A DNA stretch of 64,000 nucleotides from DATMER01 sp034667225 (GCA_034667225.1 JAXDKG010000017.1:132606-196605); one strand, 5' to 3'. Numbered from the stretch's first letter, positions 18,162-27,448 are shown. The notes: generated from the sequence alone by a model not told the origin. A program made the numbers and translations.

Positions 18162-18742
18162 GGCAGTCGCACACCGGACTGGCTATACGGCACCAGGGCT
18201 CGCGCAACTTCCTCAATCCCTTCATTGAGGAGCATGGTAACCGCGAACAGGACGAACGCAAACAGGATCGCGACCGCGATATTGCCCTTTTCGATTTCTT
18301 CGAGCTCGTTCATTTCCCCGGTCAGGAAATTGAAGAAGGCGCCGGCCAACCAGATCGAAAGAACTGAGAGCAAGGCAATTACGAGAAAGAGGAGGGCTGA
18401 CAGAGCCGCGAGCCTGACGAATGCCGAGAAAGGGAATTGCGCCGTGAGAATCCTATCGCCATGTTCTGCAAGAAGATCCTGGACCATAGACATGACAGCG
18501 AACACGGCGTGTCGCAAGAGGTAGGCTTGGCTGAGAGTTGCTGCTCCCAGAGCGATTGCCGGCGCCGGAGACGGCTTTGGATCAGTCTTCGGTTCCCACA
18601 GGAGAAGACGTAGGGCGTTCTTGTGTGGAAACATCCGTGCGTTCAAGCGCAGGAAGAGCAGAACAAGAGCCGTACTGGCGATGATCGACACAAGGTAGCC
18701 AAGCAAACCGCCAAAGAGCACCAATAGGTTGAAATGGACCAT
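18158..18742 (-). CDS. DUF350-like integral membrane protein
   Basis: A 194-residue protein with about five hydrophobic segments (LLVLFGGLLGYLVSIIASTALVL; a short one near 65-85; LAALSALLFLVIALLSVLSIWLA; IAVAILFAFVLFAVTMLL). The segment MNELEEIEKGNIAVAILFA resembles the conserved amphipathic stretch of DUF350 proteins. It forms an overlapping pair with the exported transglutaminase-like protein and probably acts with it at the membrane. The ~260 bases upstream to the Roco gene hold no gene I can support. Confidence 0.6.
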   Translation of the reverse strand: MVHFNLLVLFGGLLGYLVSIIASTALVLLFLRLNARMFPHKNALRLLLWEPKTDPKPSPAPAIALGAATLSQAYLLRHAVFAVMSMVQDLLAEHGDRILTAQFPFSAFVRLAALSALLFLVIALLSVLSIWLAGAFFNFLTGEMNELEEIEKGNIAVAILFAFVLFAVTMLLNEGIEEVARALVPYSQSGVRLP

Positions 18743-19005
18743 CGGATTGATTCCTCCGCGCGCGAGTGTCCGGTTCGGCGCCGGGCTCGCCTGGGTCTGT
18801 AGACACCTATCGGATGCGGGAAGGTTAGTTGCCGCTCGCGTCCGCTCGGCGACTGGGCTGGTCTCCCGCCCTTCGTATCGAGAAGAGCGTGCCAGAGCAG
18901 TTTAGTACAGGTGCGACAGTATCTCAACGGTCAGCGAGCGGAGTGTAGAGTAATTTCCCTTCGCCCTTTCCTGGAACCCTGTAGGCTGCGAACAAGTGCC
19001 GATGT

Positions 19006-22000
19006 TCAGCCCCTCATCCGCCGCCGCAGTGCCTCCCGCACGGTTTGGAAGCCGTCATCGAGATGGGCCTCGAGCTTGCGGGGCATGAGGATGTCCTGGA
19101 CAAAGACGAGGATGTCGTCCACGTGGTGGGCGAACTCCTGAACCAGCCGAACCTCCTCCCAGGACTCGCTGCTGGGCCTGAGCTTCGGGTTGCGGACGAG
19201 CGCTTCCAGGCTCTCGGCCTGGTCAGCCCAATACTCAAGGTATGGCACCCTCTCCCTTAGGTTCCCGACCTTCACTTCGGGCAGCACGATCGGCACCAGG
19301 CACCGTGCCAACTCGTCGCCGTTGCCCTGGTGCTTCTGCCAGAGCCTGTAGATCTCATACATGCAGTAGGAGGAGCGCAGGTACTTGTCGCTGATCACGG
19401 CCACGACGAGATCGGCGCGGGTGAGCTGGCGAATGAAGGCCGAGATTCGCTCCCCGGGCTGTATTCGGTCACGGTCCCGAACGGGTTGGAATCCATCCTC
19501 GACGAGAGCCGCCTGGAGTTCGTCAACGGCCTTCACACGGATCTTTCCCTCGGGGGTGTCATCCCCCCAGGCGTATGAGATGAAGACTTCCCGGGGTTTC
19601 TCGCACTCGGTGAGGGGCAGGGGCTTGATGTCGATTTCACCAGGGTCCTGCTCCAAGTCGTGGAAGAAAGCGGCGAAGGCCGCGGCAGGGGCCGGCTTCC
19701 TATGACGGTCGAGGACGCGACCCTCGATCACGTTTGCCAGCGCGCTTCGGGCCACCGTGGTGCCCTCCAGGGTCAGCAGCTCGTCGGGTTTCTCACCGAT
19801 CCGTTGCCAGAGGATCGCCTTGCGGATCTCGCGCATGAGGCCCAGAGGGTCACGACCCTGGGCCTTCAGCACCAGAGCTCCAGCGCCCGGTGCTACGTCC
19901 GTGCTGTTGTCCTCTAACTGGACCAGAAGTTGGGTGTCCCGCTGTCCGTCTTTGAACCAGAAGCCGTACTTCCAGTACTCGGCAAGGTCCCCGGCCTGCT
20001 GGCCGATCCTGCTCATCAGCCGCCGGATGAGAGCCTGGTGGAAGAAGCGGTACTCCAGCCGTAGCGTGGGAGTGCCGGGATCCTCGTTCCAAGCATGGAG
20101 CCGACCCTTTACGGCTTCGAATCTGGGCAGCAGGTCGGGCGCGACGTAGCGAGTCTCCCCCTCTGCGGTCTCTCCGCAGCGGAAGCAGACGCTGCAGCTC
20201 TCCATCAGACCGAGGAAGAGCGTCTGCTCCTCGAGAGAGTGTTCTTGCCAGACCATCAGGGCAAGATCCTCGCGCGTGAAGCGCCCCGAGTCTCTCAGCA
20301 GGGGTGCCGCCCGGCCACGGTGGAAGACGGCATAGATGGCACCGAGCGCCCAATCCTGGTCGAGGACGATGCAGTTGGAGAAGAGTTCCGGCTGGTAAAA
20401 TACCACGCCGGTCTGGTGGAAGTAGCTGAGGGCATGCTCCCAGGAGACGATGCCTCCTACCTCGCCGCAGAGCTCGCGGAAGCCGTCAAGAGTGAAAGTC
20501 CGATGTCTGCGCTCCCCGGGCCTGCGTTCCTGGTCGTCGCTGCGCCAGTCATAGAGCCAGCGGCGCACCTCGGCGCGGCTGCGGCCGATCTCCAGCATTC
20601 CGTTCCGTTCAAGGAGGTAGCGCATGGCGTCTCTAAGCTGGCCTTCAAGGGTCTCTCGCCCTAGATCCTGCTTGGCGCTGTAGGAGCAGCTTTCGAAAAA
20701 CCCGAACCCGTCCGGCCTCGACGGGGAGGGGCGCCGGTCCGCGAACTGGTCGCACTGGCTCTGCACGACGATTACTGGGCTGTCCTCGCCAGCCAGGCTC
20801 CGCACATAGTCGAGCCAGTAGGCGAGCGGCTGGTTACGCAGGATGATGCCGTTCTCAAGGTATTCGTCCCGGTTTTCGAGCTGGGGGGTCCAGAGGATCA
20901 GGAAGACGGCGCGGCTGCGCAGGAAGAGCGCATGGGTACCGTGGTAGATGTCCTGCCCGCCGAAGTCCCACCAGTTGACCTGGAAGACCTGCTCCTGTTC
21001 TCCAGTCCGGATTCTCAGTTCCTCCCGCCAGATCTGAACGCCATGGGTGGACTCGATGGACTGGTCGAAGGGCTGGCCCCGGAAGCGTCGGCAGAGTTGA
21101 GTCTTCCCGACGCGGCCGTTGCCGAGGAGGATCACTTTCACCTCGTTCTCGGCCTCGGCCCCAAGGTCCAATTCGGCAAGGTAGCTGCGCAGCCGCGGGA
21201 GGCAGTTGTCATTTTCGTAGTGAGAGAGGATTTCTCGTGGCACGCCGACCGCCTTATCGGCTGTCAACCAAGTCAGGTGCGGGTGGTCTGCGAAGATCCG
21301 CAGGAGCGTTATCTGGACCGCGGGCCGGCAGCCACGAAGATCGAGGCTCTGAAGTCCTCGGAGACCCGCCAACGGCGCCAGATCCGTCACGCCTTGGCAA
21401 TAATTCATTTTAAGGTTCTTAAGATCTTGAAGTCCGGCCAGCGGCACCAAGTCCGTCACGCCCTCGCACCAATATAGATCGAGGCTCTGAAGTCCTTGGA
21501 GGCTGGCCAGTGGGGACAGATCCGTCAACCGCCGGCAGAATCGGAGTTTAAGACTCTGAAGTCCCTGAAGGCCGGCCAGCGGTGCCAGGTCTGTGAGGTT
21601 GCACTCAGATAGGTCAAGGCTCTGAAGTCCGTGAAGCCCGGCTAGCGGAGCTAATTCCGCGACTCGCGTGCACTCATGTAAATTAAGGCTTTTAAGTCGT
21701 TGGAGGCCGGCCAGCGGGGCGAGGTCCCTCACCTCCGTGCATACAGAGATTTCGAGGGTCTGAAGTTTTTGGAGTTTGGCGAGCGGGGCCAAGTTCGTGA
21801 TGCCCATGCTCGACAGGGTGAGGCTCTGAAGTCCTTGGAGGCCGGCCAGCGGTGTCAGGTCCGTCACGTTTACGCTTATGGTGAGGCTCTGAAGTTGTTG
21901 GAGGCCAGCCAGAGGCGCCAAGTCCTTCACGCTCGCGCAGAACTGGAGATCGAGGTTCTGGAGTTTTTGGAGCCTGGCTAGCGGTGCCAGATCCGTCACG

Positions 22001-22350
22001 TTCAGGCAAAGTCGGAGGTAGAGACCCTGAAGGTTGTGGAGGCCAGCCAGCGGGGACAGGTCCGTAATGACCGTGCAGGACAGATCAAGGCCCTGAAGTC
22101 CTTGGAGGCCGAAAAGCGGGGACAGGTCCGTGAAAGCAGGAAACTTTCGACGGGAGTCCCTTTCAAGATCCCCTGCCTGGGTGAACATGTACTTACCCAG
22201 AGAGAGCCACCTGAGCTGAGGCAGGTCTCCAAGACTTGCAGGGAGCTCGCTCAGAGCCAAGTCCCCGAGGTCCAGGCTCTCGGCCTGGGTTCTCCGAGCT
22301 TCCTCGATTCGCTGTTCCGCCTCACGCAGGTTCTGTTGCACGATTACCAA
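19006..22350 (-). CDS. Roco protein with LRR-Roc-COR-TIR architecture
   Basis: An 1114-residue multidomain protein. Residues ~75-345 contain about a dozen leucine-rich repeats of 22-23 residues (LAPLAGLQGLQSLDL). The Roc GTPase follows: P-loop GNGRVGKTQL at 410-419 and switch II DFGGQD at 462-467. A COR-like region spans ~580-880. A TIR domain starts at EVFISYAWGD (~921), with a candidate catalytic Glu at 999 (SSYCMYEIYRLW). TIR domains of this kind can be NAD-cleaving enzymes, and Roco GTPases act as dimerisation switches, so a sensor-switch-effector role in stress or phage response is plausible but unproven. The start is TTG 22350 or GTG 22341; no good ribosome site is seen. Confidence 0.87.
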   Translation of the reverse strand: MVIVQQNLREAEQRIEEARRTQAESLDLGDLALSELPASLGDLPQLRWLSLGKYMFTQAGDLERDSRRKFPAFTDLSPLFGLQGLQGLDLSCTVITDLSPLAGLHNLQGLYLRLCLNVTDLAPLARLQKLQNLDLQFCASVKDLAPLAGLQQLQSLTISVNVTDLTPLAGLQGLQSLTLSSMGITNLAPLAKLQKLQTLEISVCTEVRDLAPLAGLQRLKSLNLHECTRVAELAPLAGLHGLQSLDLSECNLTDLAPLAGLQGLQSLKLRFCRRLTDLSPLASLQGLQSLDLYWCEGVTDLVPLAGLQDLKNLKMNYCQGVTDLAPLAGLRGLQSLDLRGCRPAVQITLLRIFADHPHLTWLTADKAVGVPREILSHYENDNCLPRLRSYLAELDLGAEAENEVKVILLGNGRVGKTQLCRRFRGQPFDQSIESTHGVQIWREELRIRTGEQEQVFQVNWWDFGGQDIYHGTHALFLRSRAVFLILWTPQLENRDEYLENGIILRNQPLAYWLDYVRSLAGEDSPVIVVQSQCDQFADRRPSPSRPDGFGFFESCSYSAKQDLGRETLEGQLRDAMRYLLERNGMLEIGRSRAEVRRWLYDWRSDDQERRPGERRHRTFTLDGFRELCGEVGGIVSWEHALSYFHQTGVVFYQPELFSNCIVLDQDWALGAIYAVFHRGRAAPLLRDSGRFTREDLALMVWQEHSLEEQTLFLGLMESCSVCFRCGETAEGETRYVAPDLLPRFEAVKGRLHAWNEDPGTPTLRLEYRFFHQALIRRLMSRIGQQAGDLAEYWKYGFWFKDGQRDTQLLVQLEDNSTDVAPGAGALVLKAQGRDPLGLMREIRKAILWQRIGEKPDELLTLEGTTVARSALANVIEGRVLDRHRKPAPAAAFAAFFHDLEQDPGEIDIKPLPLTECEKPREVFISYAWGDDTPEGKIRVKAVDELQAALVEDGFQPVRDRDRIQPGERISAFIRQLTRADLVVAVISDKYLRSSYCMYEIYRLWQKHQGNGDELARCLVPIVLPEVKVGNLRERVPYLEYWADQAESLEALVRNPKLRPSSESWEEVRLVQEFAHHVDDILVFVQDILMPRKLEAHLDDGFQTVREALRRRMRG

Positions 22351-22390
22351 ATACTAGCAAGTCTTCGCTGAATAGGTCCGGGCCATCGCT

Positions 22391-22786
22391 TTGAACCTGA
22401 CGGTGAGCCTTTTGACTCTTGCCGCTTCCCTGTTGGTCCGGCTCCGGGTAAGCCCTCGAGGCGCTCTCCTGCCGCTTCTCCCAGTCGTCGAGGCAGGCGG
22501 ATTCGCGACGTTGCTCCTCGTTGTAGAGGACAGCTTCGACATTCGGGGGCGGGGGCTGATCGTCGTTCCAGGTCCGCACGCCGATGCGCTCGAGCGGCCG
22601 TCTACCTTTCGCGTGGAGCTGCACCTCCCGGACGGCACCAGGCGCGAAGCCCGTGCGATCCTCCGATGGGAGTTCTCGTTGCCGAGCCCTCCGGCGAGCC
22701 AGCGTCGATACACCTGCATCCTGGAAGACGTTTCGAGGCCGGACGTACCGCCAGGTACGGAGGTCTGGTTTCTCCGAGCGCAATAG
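22391..22786 (+). CDS. Small EF-Tu domain-2-like protein
   Basis: Up to 131 residues. The convincing part is the last ~90 (LLVVEDSFDIRGRGLIVVPG, FRVELHLPDG, ARAILRWEF, CILEDVSRPDVPPGTEVWF), which resembles the second beta-barrel of EF-Tu-like proteins found as short stand-alone proteins in many bacteria. The start is uncertain: TTG 22391 is the outermost in-frame candidate and no clear ribosome site is visible, so the first ~40 residues may not be translated. It runs opposite to the Roco gene. Function unknown. Confidence 0.55.
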   Translation: MNLTVSLLTLAASLLVRLRVSPRGALLPLLPVVEAGGFATLLLVVEDSFDIRGRGLIVVPGPHADALERPSTFRVELHLPDGTRREARAILRWEFSLPSPPASQRRYTCILEDVSRPDVPPGTEVWFLRAQ

Positions 22787-22883
22787 GGCCGCATCGACAC
22801 CGGAAGCTGCTGCTCGTCTGATAGCTCCCTTGACCGCAGGTGATGTCGGCTGACCGGTCGCACGGGTAGCGGCGGCTTCAGGG

Positions 22884-23417
22884 CTAGGTCGGCTGAGGCC
22901 GCAGGCTGACCTCGATCCCCGACGTGCAAAGCACCCGGCTGTTGTCGGGGATGTTCTGGGCCACGATCGCGTTGACCCCAATGAAGACGTTGTCTCCCAC
23001 CCGGATCCCGCCGATCAACCTAGCTCCCGCGCCGATGAAGACGTTGTCTCCGATCACCGGCATCTTTCCGACCCGCTCCGGGCTGGGCGCGCCAATGGTC
23101 ACTTGATGGAGAAGGAGCGCGTTGCGGCCGATCTTCGCGTAACCGCCGATCACGATTCCGGTGCCGTGAGCGATCCGCAGCCCCGGCCCGATCTCCGCGC
23201 CGGGGCCGATATCCACGCCTGTATAGAACTGATTTAGCCGGGCGAACAGCGGACCGAGCACGGGGATGCCGCGGCTCTTGAACCAGTGCGCGATCCGGTG
23301 CAGCACCACGGCCTGATAGCCGGTCTCGAAGAGCAGCGATTCGATCACGTACCAGGGGAACGGCTTGGTCTTGATCTCCCGCAGCCGTCGGGTGTCTTCG
23401 CGCAGGTTATCGAGCAT
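22884..23417 (-). CDS. Serine acetyltransferase-like hexapeptide-repeat protein
   Basis: A 177-residue left-handed beta-helix acyltransferase. The hexapeptide repeats run from ~70 to 165 (VDIGPGAEIGPGLRIAHGTG, IGRNALLLHQVTIG, IGDNVFIGAGARLIGGIRVG), with the GLRIAHGTGIVIG segment typical of CysE-type enzymes including the active-site His. The N-terminal helical domain is shorter than in housekeeping CysE. It overlaps the upstream polytopic membrane protein gene by 11 bp and sits among polysaccharide genes, so it may acetylate a sugar rather than serine. Either role fits. Confidence 0.8.
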   Translation of the reverse strand: MLDNLREDTRRLREIKTKPFPWYVIESLLFETGYQAVVLHRIAHWFKSRGIPVLGPLFARLNQFYTGVDIGPGAEIGPGLRIAHGTGIVIGGYAKIGRNALLLHQVTIGAPSPERVGKMPVIGDNVFIGAGARLIGGIRVGDNVFIGVNAIVAQNIPDNSRVLCTSGIEVSLRPQPT

Positions 23418-25662
23418 CGGCCGTCACCTCGATCTCTCGCCGGAAGGTCGTCCCGCCGTTCTCTTTCGAGAACCAGCTCACGTTTTCGAACACCGGATCG
23501 AGCTCCAGCACGTAGCGGCCCGGCTGCGCCGGCGCGACGATGTCCTGCTGGACATCGACCTGTCCCCCGGGCGGTACGGGCCCGGGCAACTCCGTGCGTT
23601 CTCCCTCCCATAGGACTGGACGGCCGTCCGGGGTCCGCCAGTGGTACGAAAGGCGCACGCGGGCGCCGCCGCGGTTCGGCCAGGTGACTTTACTCTTGTT
23701 GGACAGCCGCGTCGCGACGGTGAACTTCCAGCCGGCCGGCACCTTGGCCGGCACGATCGTATCCCCCCAGAGAACGTCGTAGAGATCCGCGTCGAGCGCC
23801 TCGCCCGAGCCGAGGTAGGTGAGCTCGGCCCCCACGAAGAAGGATTCCTCGACCTTCGTGTTCGACGCAAAGTAAGGGCAGGATTCCGGCGGCAGCTCGC
23901 GCGTCCAGTGACGGATGCGGCCGGTCGCGGGGGTCACGAGCATGCGGTAGGCGTACTGCGACCCGGCTTTGATGGTCCATACCCGGGTGGCTTTGCCGGG
24001 CTTCAGCTCCACGCGCTGGTTCTCGCCGGCCTTCAGGGTCAGCTCCTGTGAGGCGTCGCCCATTTCGATCCCGACACGGTTCCGCGGCGCCGGGGTGCCG
24101 ACCTGGAACACCGCTTTCTCGATAGGCTGGTCCGCGATCAGGTAGATCTCCACCTGATCGTTGCCGCGCACCCACATCGGATCCAAAGGCAGGAACTGGT
24201 CGCGGCGGCCGATCAGGCGGAAGTCGCCGAGAGGGACGCGGTGATAGCCGGGGACGTTGCGGAGCGTCAGCTCCAGCGGCAGCCAGCGGAATGGGATGTT
24301 GCGCACGTGAGCCTGGAGCGTGGGCTCGGGTCCGCCGGCTCCGAACGGGGTGAAGAGCAGCGGTCCGAGGAACAGGCCGGCGAACGCATATCCCGCGGGG
24401 ACGGTCCAGCGCGGCCGGATGCGCGTCACCAGGAAGAGAAACGCCGGATAGACGTTGACGAAGTAGCGGTTGCCGATGAAGCCGCCGCCCCCTTGCCAGT
24501 TCCAGGAGATCTGGACGAGGAAGAACAGGGCGATCCCGATCACCCCGGCCAGCAGGAGCCAGCGCTCCACCGACCGCCGTCCATGGAAGAGGAACAGGAG
24601 AAGAGAGAGGACGGCGAACGGCAGGTATGGGATCAGCCCGGCGTGCCGCCCCCAGAGGAAGTAGCCCACGTTGTCCGTGAATTCGCTCCAGTGGGTGTCC
24701 GGCGCGCGGAAGAGCCAAGTCATTGCGTTGCCGGTCGGAGATTCGGCCGCCGCTGCCGCTCCACCTGCCCCTGCTCGCTGGGCTCCGGCTCCCTCTCCAC
24801 TCGCAGGGGGGAGAGGGTTGGGGAGAGGGGGAACAGGATCAACCGGCATCTTGCCAGGCTCGCAAACCGTAAAGCCGCCGCGTTGGGGAACCCCCAGGTA
24901 CGAGGTCGGCGTGCCGGTCAGGCCAAACGAGATCCCGGCAACCAAGGCCATGAAGAGGATTGCCCCGGCGATCCAGGTCCCAGCCATCTTCAACTGCCGC
25001 CGCCGGACATAACCCCACAACGGAGCGATGCCGACGGCCGCGAGCATCGGCTTGTTGTAGACCGCGAAGACCAGGACTGCACCCGAGAGCGCCGCGAGAA
25101 GGAGGCTTCGCCGGTCAACGGTCTCCTCATCCCGCGGCAGTCCCCAATACAGGCAGGCGGCGACCGCCGCCATGTTGAGGATCTCGGGCTGGATCCAGAA
25201 GACGTAGGAAAAGCCGGCGCTCAGCAGGAAGAAGCCGGTGGAGTAGAGGGCCGCGATGCCGTCCTCGTTGAAGCGTCGGAGGTAGCTCGCGCCCATCCAG
25301 ATCATGGCCACCGTCAACAACATGTTCAAGAAGAACAGGCCGTCGGCGCCGAACGGGCCGGCGAACGGGGCGGCGAGGAGCGAATAGATGTACGGCTTGC
25401 CGAAATGGACCGTGTGCCAGCCGTCGCGGGTCATCAGGATCAGGTTGTTGACCGGCTGGTAAGGGAACTCCTGGAAGAGGCGGTCGATGTCCCGGACCTC
25501 GACCTTCAGGTCGCCGTCGTGGGCCAGGCTGAGCGCCATGAGGTAGTAGGCCGCCTCGTCGGCCTTGAGATGGGTCGGCAGCCCGGGCTTGCCCAAGGCG
25601 AGCGGGAACAGCAGCAGGAACAGCGAGACCGAGATGAGGGCCAGCCGGACATTGGAGCTCAC
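23407..25662 (-). CDS. Polytopic membrane protein, glycosyltransferase-like, with C-terminal beta domain
   Basis: About 751 residues from GTG 25662. The frame stays open further upstream, but that part lies antisense to the divergent gene at 25738, so GTG 25662 is the sensible start even though no ribosome site is visible. The first ~440 residues hold roughly ten membrane segments and an early lumenal KADEAAYYLMALSL motif, as in GT-C/ArnT-like glycosyltransferases, where acidic residues in the first loop are catalytic. The C-terminal ~300 residues are soluble beta-sandwich modules (LKAGENQRVELKPGK, NKSKVTWPNRGG). A common dispersed repeat is inserted in frame near 24791-24831. Likely acts in envelope glycan assembly. 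Confidence 0.65.
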   Translation of the reverse strand: MSSNVRLALISVSLFLLLFPLALGKPGLPTHLKADEAAYYLMALSLAHDGDLKVEVRDIDRLFQEFPYQPVNNLILMTRDGWHTVHFGKPYIYSLLAAPFAGPFGADGLFFLNMLLTVAMIWMGASYLRRFNEDGIAALYSTGFFLLSAGFSYVFWIQPEILNMAAVAACLYWGLPRDEETVDRRSLLLAALSGAVLVFAVYNKPMLAAVGIAPLWGYVRRRQLKMAGTWIAGAILFMALVAGISFGLTGTPTSYLGVPQRGGFTVCEPGKMPVDPVPPLPNPLPPASGEGAGAQRAGAGGAAAAAESPTGNAMTWLFRAPDTHWSEFTDNVGYFLWGRHAGLIPYLPFAVLSLLLFLFHGRRSVERWLLLAGVIGIALFFLVQISWNWQGGGGFIGNRYFVNVYPAFLFLVTRIRPRWTVPAGYAFAGLFLGPLLFTPFGAGGPEPTLQAHVRNIPFRWLPLELTLRNVPGYHRVPLGDFRLIGRRDQFLPLDPMWVRGNDQVEIYLIADQPIEKAVFQVGTPAPRNRVGIEMGDASQELTLKAGENQRVELKPGKATRVWTIKAGSQYAYRMLVTPATGRIRHWTRELPPESCPYFASNTKVEESFFVGAELTYLGSGEALDADLYDVLWGDTIVPAKVPAGWKFTVATRLSNKSKVTWPNRGGARVRLSYHWRTPDGRPVLWEGERTELPGPVPPGGQVDVQQDIVAPAQPGRYVLELDPVFENVSWFSKENGGTTFRREIEVTADAR
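24791..24831. repeat. Dispersed CCCTCTCC-type palindromic repeat inside a coding region
   Basis: The stretch CCCTCTCCACTCGCAGGGGG, followed by GAGAGGGTTGGGGAGAGGGG, matches a short GC-rich repeat seen between genes in many unrelated bacterial genomes. Here it lies inside the membrane protein gene and is translated as PLPNPLPPASGEGA, followed by an Ala/Gly-rich stretch in a predicted loop. Confidence 0.6.
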
Positions 25663-25737
25663 GGCGAGGGAGTGTAGCAGGAGGGCTGTGATAGAGTCCT
25701 GATCTGCGTTATCCGTTTCTTTTGAAGGGATTCCGAG

Positions 25738-26676
25738 ATGAACACCCTCTACTTTGACTCTGCCTTCGACGACGACCGTCGCCGGCAGGCCCTGTACCAG
25801 GGGCAGATCTTCGTCTTCTCTCCCCGGCCTAGCACCCTGGCCTTGACCGAGTGGGCCCGCGAGCTGATCCAGGAGGCTTTCCATCCGATCGACCCGGTCC
25901 ATGCCCAGGACAGCCTGCCGGTGGAGCGCTTCGTGGAGATCGTGGCCCCCCTGAAGCCGCGCTTCATCCATCATCCGAAGACCCTGGAGCTGCTGCTGAA
26001 TCTCCTGAGGGATTTCGGGGTGGACATGGACAAGCTCTATTTCGACGTTCCCCGCATGCGGGTGGCGACGAGCGGCGGCTATTTGAATGCCGGGGTGGCC
26101 TACGTCCTCCATCCGCACCGGGATATCTGGTACTCGTCTCCGCTCTCCCAGCTCAACTGGTGGCTGCCGGTGTTCGAGTTCGAGTCCGAGAGCTCGTTCG
26201 CGTTCCACCCGCGCTGGTGGGGCGAGCCGGTGCGGAACAGCTCCGGCGAGTACAACCACTACGAGTGGAACCGGGTCGGCCGCGCGCAGTCCGCGACGCA
26301 GGTCAAGACCGACACGCGCAAGCAGCCCCGGCCGCTGGACGAGATCGACCTGGAGCCTCAGTGCCGGGTGGTCTGCCCGCCGGGAGGCCTGCTCCTCTTC
26401 TCGGGGGCGCACCTGCACTCGACCGTGCCGAACACCTCGGGCCGCACCCGCTTCAGCATCGACTTCCGGACCGCGCACCTGGACGAGCTGGCCACCCGGG
26501 GAGGGGCGCCGAACCTCGACCGCGAGTGCACCGGCACGACCCTTTTCGAGCTGCGGCGCGCCTCGGACCTCACGCCCGTGCCGGAGGAGATCATCCGGCT
26601 CTACGATCCGAACCCGCCGGAGGACCGGGAAGGGCTGGTCTTCAAGCCGCCCGCGGACGTGCTTGCTTCAAAGTGA
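25738..26676 (+). CDS. 2-oxoglutarate/Fe(II) dioxygenase-like protein
   Basis: A 312-residue soluble protein. The double-stranded beta-helix iron site is visible as HxD at His127-Asp129 (LHPHRDIW) and a distal His at ~227 (GAHLHSTVPN), followed by Arg236/Arg238 (GRTRFSIDFR) that would bind 2-oxoglutarate. This resembles the phytanoyl-CoA dioxygenase superfamily. ATG 25738 starts the frame. It sits divergent from the membrane glycosyltransferase-like gene and overlaps the NodB-type deacetylase gene, so hydroxylation of a sugar, lipid or nucleotide-linked intermediate is possible. Substrate unknown. Confidence 0.75.
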   Translation: MNTLYFDSAFDDDRRRQALYQGQIFVFSPRPSTLALTEWARELIQEAFHPIDPVHAQDSLPVERFVEIVAPLKPRFIHHPKTLELLLNLLRDFGVDMDKLYFDVPRMRVATSGGYLNAGVAYVLHPHRDIWYSSPLSQLNWWLPVFEFESESSFAFHPRWWGEPVRNSSGEYNHYEWNRVGRAQSATQVKTDTRKQPRPLDEIDLEPQCRVVCPPGGLLLFSGAHLHSTVPNTSGRTRFSIDFRTAHLDELATRGGAPNLDRECTGTTLFELRRASDLTPVPEEIIRLYDPNPPEDREGLVFKPPADVLASK

Positions 26677-27445
26677 CACGGTCCTCCCCTACGAAAGCTC
26701 GCTGAGCGCGGGGGCCCTCCCTCGCGCCAAGGAGCTGGTCAAAGGGGTGCTCTCCGCGAGCGCGCTGCCGCTCGGCACGATTATCCGAGTCTCCACCCGC
26801 GAGCCGGTCCTCGCCCTCACCTTCGACGACGGCCCCCATCCCGAGGACACTCCGCCGCTCCTGGAGCTGTTGGAGCGCCACGGAGCCAAGGGGACCTTCT
26901 TCATGGTGGGGAAGAGCGCCCGTCGCTGGCCCGAGCTGGTGAAGAGGGTGGCGGACGGCGGCCATGCCATCGGCAATCACACCTGGGATCATCAGTCCAT
27001 GCCGCTGCTGACCGGGAGCTATCGCCGGAAGCAGATCGAGTGGTGCGCCGAGGCTCTGACTCCTCATGGAACAAAGCTGTTTCGTCCCCCTTACGGCGAG
27101 CAGAGCCTGGGCTCGCGCCTGGACATCCTCCGGGCCGGTCACGACGTGGTCTGCTGGGATGTGATCGCCGAGGACTGGCGGGACGACCCGCCCGAAGCGT
27201 TGGTGGCACGGGTCTATCGAAGGCTGAGGCGGGGGAGCATCGTCCTCTTCCACGACACTCTCTACACGACTGTCGAGGAGGACTGGAAGGATCGAAGGCC
27301 CATGAGGGCCGCGGTGGAGCAGCTTTTGGTAGACCTCAAGGATTATCGATTCGTGACCGTCCCCGAGCTGCTCAAGCTGGGCCGCCCGTTCCGCTGGCAC
27401 TGGTATCAGCCGGCACGGTTGGATTGGCTGGAGCGGGTCCGCTGA
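26663..27445 (+). CDS. NodB-type polysaccharide deacetylase
   Basis: About 260 residues. The carbohydrate esterase 4 motifs are clear: TFDDGPHPE (motif 1, catalytic Asp-Asp), HTWDHQSM (motif 2, metal His pair) and RPPYG (motif 3), with a late VLFHDT motif. It removes acetyl groups from N-acetyl sugars of peptidoglycan or exopolysaccharide. The start is uncertain: TTG 26663 lies inside the preceding gene and gives a 14-bp overlap, while a GTG near 26747 would shorten the N-terminus. No signal peptide is evident, so a cytoplasmic or membrane-associated substrate, or a misjudged start, should be considered. Confidence 0.85.
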   Translation: MLQSDTVLPYESSLSAGALPRAKELVKGVLSASALPLGTIIRVSTREPVLALTFDDGPHPEDTPPLLELLERHGAKGTFFMVGKSARRWPELVKRVADGGHAIGNHTWDHQSMPLLTGSYRRKQIEWCAEALTPHGTKLFRPPYGEQSLGSRLDILRAGHDVVCWDVIAEDWRDDPPEALVARVYRRLRRGSIVLFHDTLYTTVEEDWKDRRPMRAAVEQLLVDLKDYRFVTVPELLKLGRPFRWHWYQPARLDWLERVR

Positions 27446-27448
27446 GCT

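Noticed and set aside
22322..22981. Minus-strand frames over the EF-Tu-like gene
   Set aside because: Basic, unstructured composition; the plus strand gives a recognisable beta-barrel pattern.
24241..25677. 478-residue plus-strand frame opposite the membrane protein
   Set aside because: Charged low-complexity shadow of a transmembrane coding region.
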